Shown one piece after another: positions 1 through 5,087 of a stretch of DNA of 7,101 bases. The notes below the pieces were generated by a model. The model did no database searches. It saw nothing but the letters and a program-made list of their open reading frames with translations, and was not told the origin of the DNA. The position numbers were made by a program, and so were the translations under genes. The first letter of the stretch is position 1. Every line of letters begins with the position of its first letter. The stretch comes from an uncultured Treponema sp. (GTDB lineage: Bacteria; Spirochaetota; Spirochaetia; Treponematales; Treponemataceae), in the NCBI GenBank assembly GCA_946538875.1, contig CAMNHD010000077.1, forward strand, positions 1 through 7,101, given 5' to 3'.

Positions 1-521
1 GAATCCACAGGAAGGGCCCATCCCAAAGTCATGGCATTTTCAGTCACAGAGTCCACATCAGCCTGAATAGTTTCGGCAGGTGCCGCAAGAGCCACATTAA
101 CATCACGCTTTTCAACCAGACTCTTGGTCCCCACCAGAACCTTGGCCCTTACTTCCGCAGTACCGGCAATTCCCACAGTCAGCTCATAGTTATATTCAGA
201 ATCGGGAGCAGTAAACTCCACCCCGTCGCTCACTACATTTTTATCGGAAGAAATAACAGTGATAGTTCCTTCGCCGTTTTCCAGCTTTGCCTTTGCCCTG
301 ATCTTTGTCGCAAACGGAACCGCTTCACTGACAGACAGTCCGCCGTTTTCCTCGCCCTCAAGAGTAAAACTCAGCGTAGGATTTTTATCCACTTCAACTG
401 GAGTCTCCGGCGTCTCACCGCCCCCAGTGGAATGAGGACAACCAGCCAGTACAGCAACAGTTGAGCCAAGCAGCAGGACAGCCACTATCGAGTACAACCA
501 GTTAAGAAATTTTCCTTTCAT
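1..521 (-). CDS. Surface lipoprotein with beta-sandwich/fibronectin-III-like repeats, N-terminal part (runs off left edge)
   Basis: Reading the minus strand from the ATG at 521-519 gives 173 uninterrupted codons to the window edge, so the C-terminus is missing. The start is fixed by GGAGG at 535-531, 9 nt upstream. Residues 1-28 are a lipoprotein signal: MKGKFLNW, a hydrophobic stretch, then the lipobox LAGC with the lipidated Cys at 28. A low-complexity linker rich in Gly, Thr, Pro and Glu follows (about 31-46). Residues 47-145 look like an all-beta Ig-like domain (alternating hydrophobic residues, almost no Cys). From about 148 the pattern APAETIQ...VTENAMTLGW resembles the first strands of a fibronectin type III domain. 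The protein is probably anchored in an outer or inner membrane and exposed on the surface or in the periplasm. Its specific function is not recognisable. It is divergent from the LacI-type gene. The lipoprotein assignment is firm, the Fn3 call is moderate. Confidence 0.85.
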   Translation of the reverse strand, partial: MKGKFLNWLYSIVAVLLLGSTVAVLAGCPHSTGGGETPETPVEVDKNPTLSFTLEGEENGGLSVSEAVPFATKIRAKAKLENGEGTITVISSDKNVVSDGVEFTAPDSEYNYELTVGIAGTAEVRAKVLVGTKSLVEKRDVNVALAAPAETIQADVDSVTENAMTLGWALPVD

Positions 522-575
522 AAACCATTTCCTCCACTTCAAAATACTGAAATCCTTTTCATCAATCTAATTTAC

Positions 576-604
576 AGTATCAGTCCACTTCCCTATTTTG
601 TCAA
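576..604 (-). promoter_or_regulatory. Sigma-70-type promoter of the minus-strand lipoprotein gene
   Basis: On the minus strand, TTGACA (604-599) is a perfect -35 box. It is followed by a 17-nt spacer and GATACT (581-576), which matches four of six positions of TATAAT. Transcription would start near 569 and give a leader of about 48 nt before the ATG at 521. The flank upstream of the -35 is AT-rich. The sugar-ABC operon promoter at 2787-2815 has the same hexamers and spacer length. Seen in the sequence; activity is inferred. Confidence 0.7.
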
Positions 605-773
605 ATCAAATTTCCCAAAAAGATAACAATTTTAAAATGTGATATCAAATATTTTTCTTACTAAACCTTATTTTAAGCCATTTATAGTATAATTAAAAAA
701 AGTCTGTAAATTTTCTGTTATTTAGAATTTTTTACTGGTCAAAACAAAATTTATGGGATAAACTAAAATTAAC

Positions 774-789
774 TTGCAAACGTTTTCAT
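774..789. promoter_or_regulatory. LacI/GalR-family operator (cre-like palindrome), probable autoregulatory site
   Basis: TGCAAACGTTTTCA at 775-788 is a near-perfect palindrome centred on the CG at 781/782, with six of seven base pairs symmetric and the core AAACGTTT fully symmetric. LacI-family operators typically have a central CG flanked by A and T runs, and this one also fits the catabolite-responsive-element pattern closely. It lies about 80 bp upstream of the LacI-type start codon and overlaps a potential -10 (CATAAT, 787-792). Autorepression by the adjacent regulator is the simplest reading. A global CcpA-like regulator could also bind. I found no second copy near the transporter promoter. 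Confidence 0.7.
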
Positions 790-865
790 AATTTTAATTA
801 GTTTAGCCAGATTGTCAGACCGTTTACAAAAAGTGGCCGTCATATATAAAAAGGAGATACCATTT

Positions 866-1894
866 ATGCAGAAAAACATTACAATTGTTGACATTGCAAA
901 GGAAGCTGGTGTCTCCATCTCTACAGTTTCCCGGGTTCTCACCGGAAATGCACGCGTCAAGGAAGAAAAAAAGCAAAGAATCCAGCAGATAATCAACAAG
1001 TATGATTTTCACCCCAACATGCTGGCCAGGGGACTAATCAACACAAAGACCCACGTAATCGGAATACTCTGCGCAGACATACGCAACCCCTACTACGCCG
1101 CCCTCTGCGTCACATGCGAACAGGCCGCCAACGAAAACGGCTACAATATAATGCTCTGCAATTCATTCGGTGACCGTCTCAAGGAATTTGAACTTTTGGA
1201 CAACCTTGCCCGCCAGCGTGTAGACGCAATCATTCTCCTTGGCGGAGCAGCCGACGACCTTGTGACCGACCACGAATACGCGGAAAAAGTCAACACTATA
1301 AGCGACCAGATTCCTGTCGTCATAACAGGCCGTCTTGACGGAACCCCATGCAGCCGCATAAACATAGACGCAACAGAGGCCATGACCCAGGTGATGAACT
1401 ACATCTCCACAATTCCCTCGTTCAAGAAAATCGCATTCGCAGGAGGCCGCTCCGACGTAATCTTCACAGTGGGGCTCAGAGCCTGCTTCCGCAAGATGCT
1501 CCGTCAGCTCAAACTGGAATACATCCCGGAATTCGACGTCACGAACCTGCACTACGACGAAACCGGCGGACTTGAAGCCATGGACACAATCCTCAGCCAC
1601 GGAAAGCCGGACGTAGTAATCTGCGTCAACGACTTTACCGCCGTAGGAGTCCTCAAGAGCCTGTCGAATCATCACCTGAAAGTTCCCCAGGACATAAGCG
1701 TCATCAGCTTTGACGACACCTTCATCTCCACCCTGACAACCCCGCACCTCACGTCCATCAGCTACAACTACGTGGAATTCGGGAACCAGCTCATAGAATC
1801 GGCAATCAACCTGATAAACGGAAAGTCAGCCGCGGCAGAGACACTGATACACACCACACTGGTAATCCGCGATTCCTGCATAAAAGGAGCCTGA
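866..1894 (+). CDS. LacI/GalR-family transcriptional repressor
   Basis: A 342-residue DNA-binding regulator of normal LacI-family length. Residues 5-27 form the classic N-terminal helix-turn-helix (ITIVDIAKEAGVSISTVSRV). A hinge follows with HPNMLARGL, including the conserved Leu that intercalates at the central CG of the operator. From about residue 60 a periplasmic-binding-protein-like effector domain begins with HVIGILCADIRNPYY. Later family hallmarks are VNDFTAVGVLKSL (Asp256) and ISVISFDDTFISTLTTPHLTSI. The start at 866 is preferred over the in-frame ATG at 812 because AAGGAG (851-856) lies 9 nt upstream and the conserved domain begins right there. A matching operator sits upstream at 774-789, suggesting autorepression. 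The downstream ttcA-like gene begins 5 nt after the stop. The effector, probably a sugar or sugar phosphate, cannot be told from sequence. The nearby CUT2 transporter is a plausible but unproven target. Confidence 0.95.
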   Translation: MQKNITIVDIAKEAGVSISTVSRVLTGNARVKEEKKQRIQQIINKYDFHPNMLARGLINTKTHVIGILCADIRNPYYAALCVTCEQAANENGYNIMLCNSFGDRLKEFELLDNLARQRVDAIILLGGAADDLVTDHEYAEKVNTISDQIPVVITGRLDGTPCSRINIDATEAMTQVMNYISTIPSFKKIAFAGGRSDVIFTVGLRACFRKMLRQLKLEYIPEFDVTNLHYDETGGLEAMDTILSHGKPDVVICVNDFTAVGVLKSLSNHHLKVPQDISVISFDDTFISTLTTPHLTSISYNYVEFGNQLIESAINLINGKSAAAETLIHTTLVIRDSCIKGA

Positions 1895-1899
1895 CCGCC

Positions 1900-2610
1900 A
1901 TGCCTCAGCCACAACTCTTCAGCGTAATAGACAAAGCCATCTTTGACTACAACATGATCGAACCGGGGGACAAGCTTCTGCTCGGGGCCTCCGGGGGGAA
2001 AGACTCCACCGCATTGGTGGAATACTTTGCAAACCGCGCAAAAAGAAAAGGCGCAGACTTCACGTTCACCGCCATCCATGTGGAAACAGACTTTGAAGCC
2101 TGCACCATGAACCCCATGCTCAGGACTCTTTTTTCAGACTGGGGAGTGGAACTCAAAAACATTTTCGTGGATGTACTGGGCCGCCTCAAGGAAGGCCACA
2201 AGATGAACTGCTACTGGTGCTCCACCCAGCGCCGCACGGAACTTCTGCGCTATGCAATGAGCAACGGCTACAACAAACTCATCCTGGGTCACCACATGGA
2301 CGACATTCTGGAGACAGTCCTGATGAACATGCTCACAAAGTCCCAGCTCAGCACAATGCCACCCGTGTTCAAGTACCAGAAATATCCCCTCACAGTAATC
2401 CGCCCGCTCTGCTATGCAGATGTGGAAATGATAAAGGCACACGCCAAGGCCGCCGGCTACATCACCACCACATGCACATGCGCATATCAGGACAATTCCG
2501 GACGCAAGGATGCACGCAGCCGTCTTCAGGCACTCACACTCGGGGACCGCAGCGCAAAAATCAAGATGTACAATTCACTGCGCAATATCCACACTGACTA
2601 TCTTCCTTAA
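1900..2610 (+). CDS. ttcA: TtcA-family tRNA 2-thiocytidine(32) synthetase, compact form
   Basis: A 236-residue PP-loop ATPase of the TtcA group, whose characterised members thiolate cytidine 32 of certain tRNAs by adenylating the base and using an iron-sulfur cluster. Visible signatures in order: PP-loop SGGKDS (31-36); CYWC (104-107) in the TtcA context CxxCSxxRR; LGHHMDDILETVLMNM (129-144), closely like the family's GHHxDDIxxT block; MPP and IRPL (153-170); and a C-terminal TTCTCAYQDNSGRK block (190-203) whose Cys192 or Cys194 would supply the third cluster ligand. It is shorter than E. coli TtcA (about 310 aa), mainly at the two ends. The start ATG has AAAGGAG (1883-1889) 10 nt upstream, inside the final codons of the LacI-type gene, so the two are very probably co-transcribed. 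Alternatives within the TtcA/TilS/TtuA superfamily are less likely, because the CxxC and GHH-DD blocks fit TtcA best. Confidence 0.85.
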   Translation: MPQPQLFSVIDKAIFDYNMIEPGDKLLLGASGGKDSTALVEYFANRAKRKGADFTFTAIHVETDFEACTMNPMLRTLFSDWGVELKNIFVDVLGRLKEGHKMNCYWCSTQRRTELLRYAMSNGYNKLILGHHMDDILETVLMNMLTKSQLSTMPPVFKYQKYPLTVIRPLCYADVEMIKAHAKAAGYITTTCTCAYQDNSGRKDARSRLQALTLGDRSAKIKMYNSLRNIHTDYLP

Positions 2611-2616
2611 AACCAC

Positions 2617-2741
2617 TTGGGGCGCACACTGGTACTAAGGGCGTTCCACCCTTCGCTCCCGCTCACCCTCTTCCCTCGCTGCGCTCAGTCCAGTGGGCGG
2701 CTCTGCCGGGTTTCCATGCCCTCCCCCGCCGTTTCGGTCTA
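2617..2741. repeat. GC-rich intergenic block, probable dispersed repeat element
   Basis: This block between ttcA and the transporter operon is strikingly C/G-rich and pyrimidine-biased on the plus strand, then switches abruptly to AT-rich DNA at about 2742. It contains two imperfect copies of a short unit, TCGCTCCCGCTCA (2653-2665) and TCGCTGCGCTCA (2676-2687), about 23 bp apart. An inverted pair, CACTGG (2627-2632) and CCAGTG (2690-2695), encloses them, and there is a small CGGC-TCT-GCCG hairpin at 2698-2708. No ORF with a ribosome-binding site covers it. From memory it resembles intergenic elements repeated in Treponema genomes, but copy number cannot be checked from one window. It may also fold as an RNA at the end of the lacI-ttcA transcript, though no T-run terminator follows. 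Confidence 0.45.
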
Positions 2742-2786
2742 GAATTAAAAATTATAAAACAAATCTTAAAGCCACTTCAATTTTCG

Positions 2787-2815
2787 TTGACAAATCAAAA
2801 TATCGGGTTGATACT
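2787..2815 (+). promoter_or_regulatory. Sigma-70-type promoter of the CUT2 ABC transporter operon
   Basis: A perfect -35 box TTGACA (2787-2792), a 17-nt spacer and GATACT (2810-2815) form a good housekeeping promoter. Transcription would start near 2822 and give a leader of about 47 nt to the ATG at 2869. AT-rich DNA lies upstream (2741-2785). The architecture is identical in hexamers and spacing to the minus-strand lipoprotein promoter at 576-604. Seen in the sequence; activity is inferred. Confidence 0.72.
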
Positions 2816-2826
2816 TTACCTATCGG
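2801..2826 (+). repeat. TATCGG direct repeat, 20-bp period, around the transporter -10
   Basis: TATCGG occurs at 2801-2806 (inside the promoter spacer) and again at 2821-2826 (over the predicted start of transcription), exactly 20 bp apart, about two helical turns. GATA at 2810-2813 forms an extra small inverted pair with the first copy. Same-face repeats flanking a -10 could be a regulator site. The motif is only 6 bp, so chance is a real possibility. Confidence 0.3.
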
Positions 2827-2868
2827 CATAAATTGTTAATTATCAAAAAAAGCCGGAATGGAGGAATT

Positions 2869-4023
2869 ATGAAGAAAGTAATGGGAATCCTGATGGCAGC
2901 CGCCCTGACTGCAGGCGCCTTCACTGGATGTACAAAATCCAACACCGCTGCCGGAGCAAGCAAGGCCGCAGCACCAAAAGCAGAAAAAAAAGTAAAAATC
3001 GGTGTCTCTATCTGGAGTTCAACCGATACCCTCGGAAGTCAGTGCAAGCGTATTCTTGACTCAGCCGCAAAGGCCCTTGACGTCGACATCATGTATGTTG
3101 ACCAGGGACACATCTCCGAGCGCGTCACAGAATCCGCAGAAACACTCAGCGCAGCCGGATGCGACGGAATCATCATCTGTAACTCTGCATCATCAGAAAT
3201 GACCTCGGTCATCAACACCTGTACAAAGAACAAAATGTATGTTGCACAGTTCTTCCGTGTAATCGACCAGAAGGCAAATCCAAACGAATATGCACTTGCA
3301 CAGCAGTCACCATACTATGTAGGAGCAGTTCACGAAAACGAAGTTGAAAACGGCAAGCAGCTTGTCACAATCCTTGCAAACAAAGGCAACCGCAAGATTG
3401 CTCTTGAAGGCTGGGAAGCAGGCGACGCAACATTCCTCCTCCGCTGGGAAGGATACAAGGCTGGTGTAGAAGCATGGAACGCTTCACATCCTACAGACAA
3501 GGTCACTCTTCTTGACCCACAGTACGGCGGAACCACTTCCGACACAGGACGCACCACAGCAGAGGCTATCATCAATGCAAACCGCGACGTAGACTCTCTC
3601 ATCGTTGCCGGTGGTGGCGGAGACACATTGGTCGGAGCACTTGCCGCTATCGAAGCTATGGGACTCAAGGGAAAGATTGACGTTGTTTCAACAGACTTCC
3701 TTGCAGACCTGGACGTTCAGCTCGCAACAGGCGGTATGGCTGCTGAGTCCGGCGGACACTACTGCGACCCGCTCATCGCCTTCATGCTCGTCTACAATGC
3801 AATCAAGGGCAACTATGCAACATCAACAAGCAGCTTCTACAACATCAACTTCCCGTACCTGTATGTTGCTTCTTCAGAAGACTATGCTGCCTATGCAAAG
3901 TACTTTGTTGACGAGCTGCCTTACAACGCATCAGAACTCAAGGCTATGGCCGCACTCGACGAAAAGGGTCTTGAAGCCGCTGCTGCAAAACTTTCTATCG
4001 AGGACGTTCAGTCACGCAGATAA
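2869..4023 (+). CDS. CUT2-type sugar ABC transporter substrate-binding lipoprotein (RbsB-like)
   Basis: A 384-residue solute-binding protein of the ribose/galactose-binding class (periplasmic binding protein-like I fold), the first gene of the transporter operon. Residues 1-21 are a lipoprotein signal ending in AFTGC, with Cys21 as the lipidated residue. An Ala/Lys-rich linker follows (about 22-41), so the protein is membrane-tethered in the periplasm. The mature fold starts with KVKIGVSIWSS. Other family features are CDGIIICNSASS, the inter-domain LLRWEGYKAG segment (Arg192 at the position often contacting ligand), VDSLIVAGGGGDTLVGALAAIEAMG (from about 240) and VVSTDF (Asp276). The ATG at 2869 is chosen because GGAGG (2860-2864) lies 4 nt upstream and the signal peptide begins there. 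A TTG at 2833 is in frame but lacks support. The substrate is not identifiable: the GGGGD segment differs from the usual ribose-binder sequence. A strong terminator follows, consistent with higher production of this subunit than of the membrane parts. Confidence 0.92.
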   Translation: MKKVMGILMAAALTAGAFTGCTKSNTAAGASKAAAPKAEKKVKIGVSIWSSTDTLGSQCKRILDSAAKALDVDIMYVDQGHISERVTESAETLSAAGCDGIIICNSASSEMTSVINTCTKNKMYVAQFFRVIDQKANPNEYALAQQSPYYVGAVHENEVENGKQLVTILANKGNRKIALEGWEAGDATFLLRWEGYKAGVEAWNASHPTDKVTLLDPQYGGTTSDTGRTTAEAIINANRDVDSLIVAGGGGDTLVGALAAIEAMGLKGKIDVVSTDFLADLDVQLATGGMAAESGGHYCDPLIAFMLVYNAIKGNYATSTSSFYNINFPYLYVASSEDYAAYAKYFVDELPYNASELKAMAALDEKGLEAAAAKLSIEDVQSRR

Positions 4024-4057
4024 TCATACCTGCACACTGATTCTTATTTGAAAGGAC

Positions 4058-4091
4058 AAGGGGGCATGGAACATTTCGTGCCTCCTTTTTT
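4058..4091 (+). terminator. Intercistronic intrinsic terminator/attenuator between binding protein and permease A
   Basis: The arms AAGGGGGCATG (4058-4068) and CGTGCCTCCTT (4077-4087) pair over 11 positions with two G-U wobbles. Two more pairs (4069-4076 and 4070-4075) close a four-base loop. The 3' arm runs into six T (4086-4091), the form of a Rho-independent terminator. It lies inside the operon: 34 nt after the binding-protein stop and just before permease A, which has no other recognisable promoter. The expected effect is partial termination, giving much binding protein and less membrane complex. Confidence 0.82.
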
Positions 4092-4116
4092 ATGGGCACT
4101 TATGGAAGAAAAATGA
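4066..4116 (+). CDS. Possible 16-residue leader peptide threaded through the attenuator hairpin
   Basis: An ATG at 4066 opens a 16-codon frame (MEHFVPPFLWALMEEK) ending in TGA at 4114-4116. AAAGGA (4051-4056) lies 9 nt upstream, a good ribosome-binding site with no other gene to serve. The frame starts within the 5' arm of the terminator, crosses the loop and 3' arm, and its stop overlaps the permease start as ATGA (4113-4116), a typical translational-coupling arrangement. A ribosome on this frame would prevent the hairpin from forming and deliver itself to the permease start. The two adjacent Pro codons (PP at residues 6-7) are a known kind of slow step. All of this is inference from a short ORF, which could be chance. 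Confidence 0.35.
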   Translation: MEHFVPPFLWALMEEK

Positions 4117-5078
4117 ACGAAACATTTTCTAAATTAAAAAAAAGCAGGTTCTTCGGGGTTGCAACCCTTGTAATCCTGGCAATATTGTTCTGGGGAATCT
4201 TTAAGATTATCTCTCCCAAAAATTTCGGTACAACCAAGCTTCTAGGCGACTACTTCCAGACAAGCATCCAGTATGCTGTAGGAGGCTGTGGTCTTTACTT
4301 TATCGTCGTCATGGGACTCTTCGACTTCAGTATCGGCGCCAACGTCGTACTGTCAGCCCTGGTCGGAGTTCTTCTATCCAGATACATGGGCTACTTTGGC
4401 CTTATCGCAGGATGTCTTGTGACAGGCACTCTTATCGGAGCATTCAACGGCTTCCTGTATTCCAAACTGCGCATTCCTTCCATGATTGTCACCGTGGGAC
4501 TCATGCTCATTCTGGAAAGTGTTGCAAACTATGTTGTTGGTCTTGACACTTCCGGCTTCCCGGGAAAACTCACCAACTCAAAACTACTGGCATTCAACCA
4601 TGCACCATGGAATTTCATAGTGGCATTCCTTGCATTCTTCCTGATGGTGTTTCTTCTGAGATTTACAAGAATCGGAACCTATACAAACGCAATAGGCAGC
4701 AATGAGCTTGTTGCAAAGAACATGGGTATTCCGGTTGAAAAATATAAATTCATCGGCTTCATTCTGCTTCACTTCTTTGTCGGTGTGATGGCTCTGCTCA
4801 CCGTAAGCTACGGCAAGGGTATGCAGGCTGTAACAGGCATGTCGTCCATGGACAGGAACTTCCGTCCGCTCATGGGTACCTTCTTTGGAATAGCATTCAA
4901 GAAATTCGGCTGCCCGGTCACCGCAATCGTAATCGGTGAGTTCATCATCACACTGATTTTCAACGGACTTGTTGCGCTCAACGTTCCTACAACAATCAAC
5001 GACTTTGTCACCGGAGCAGTCCTCCTCACAATCGTCACTCTCACAAACCGCGGCAAAAAAGGCAGCGTGGTAAAATAA
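4113..5078 (+). CDS. CUT2-type ABC transporter permease A (RbsC-like)
   Basis: A very hydrophobic 321-residue inner-membrane protein of the ribose-type permease family (BPD_transp_2). Membrane segments begin at about residue 14. The family's GGIDLSVG motif appears as MGLFDFSIG (67-75), with the first half altered. The conserved block GAFNGFLYSKLRIPSMIVTVG spans 109-129. NAIGSNELVAKNMGIPV matches the cytoplasmic loop that docks on the ATPase (canonical GGNxxAAxxxGI). The short basic tail ends NRGKKGSVVK. I choose the ATG at 4113: GGAAG (4104-4108) lies 4 nt upstream and the start overlaps the leader stop as ATGA. An in-frame ATG at 4092 (seven extra residues) directly abuts the terminator T-run and has no ribosome-binding site. 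It pairs with permease B, which starts at 6610, probably as a heterodimeric channel. Confidence 0.92.
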   Translation: MNETFSKLKKSRFFGVATLVILAILFWGIFKIISPKNFGTTKLLGDYFQTSIQYAVGGCGLYFIVVMGLFDFSIGANVVLSALVGVLLSRYMGYFGLIAGCLVTGTLIGAFNGFLYSKLRIPSMIVTVGLMLILESVANYVVGLDTSGFPGKLTNSKLLAFNHAPWNFIVAFLAFFLMVFLLRFTRIGTYTNAIGSNELVAKNMGIPVEKYKFIGFILLHFFVGVMALLTVSYGKGMQAVTGMSSMDRNFRPLMGTFFGIAFKKFGCPVTAIVIGEFIITLIFNGLVALNVPTTINDFVTGAVLLTIVTLTNRGKKGSVVK

Positions 5079-5087
5079 GGAGCAGGT

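Larger units (their letters stand above)
522..865. other. AT-rich divergent intergenic region
   Basis: This stretch between two divergent genes has no credible ORF. The left part holds the lipoprotein promoter and leader. The middle (about 600-770) is very AT-rich with many A and T tracts. It includes a perfect TATAAT at 688-693, but I cannot find a good -35 at normal spacing for it. The right part holds the LacI-type operator (774-789), directly followed by CATAAT (787-792), a possible -10 for the repressor gene without a convincing -35. The LacI ORF can be extended in frame to an ATG at 812, but that start has no ribosome-binding site and lies outside the conserved domain. Confidence 0.7.

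Noticed and set aside
688..693. TATAAT as the main -10 of the LacI-type gene
   Set aside because: The hexamer is perfect, but no acceptable -35 lies 15-19 nt upstream and the region is so AT-rich that chance matches are expected.
812..865. N-terminal extension of the LacI-type protein from the ATG at 812
   Set aside because: It has no ribosome-binding site, the 18 extra residues match nothing in the family, and the ATG at 866 has AAGGAG at ideal spacing right before the conserved helix-turn-helix.
1163..1747. 194-codon minus-strand ORF opposite the LacI-type gene
   Set aside because: It is antisense to a certain gene, has composition typical of a shadow frame (many Val, Asp and Cys), no start signal and no recognisable motif.
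2698..2715. Hairpin CGGC-TCT-GCCG followed by GGTTT as a terminator for ttcA
   Set aside because: The stem has only four pairs and there is no T-run, so it is too weak to call a Rho-independent terminator.
2779..2792. LacI-type operator around TTTTCGTTGACA at the transporter promoter
   Set aside because: The central CG is present but the flanks are not symmetric and do not match the operator at 774-789.
2833..2868. TTG start at 2833 for the binding protein
   Set aside because: It would put charged residues before the lipoprotein signal and has no ribosome-binding site. The ATG at 2869 has GGAGG and a textbook signal peptide.
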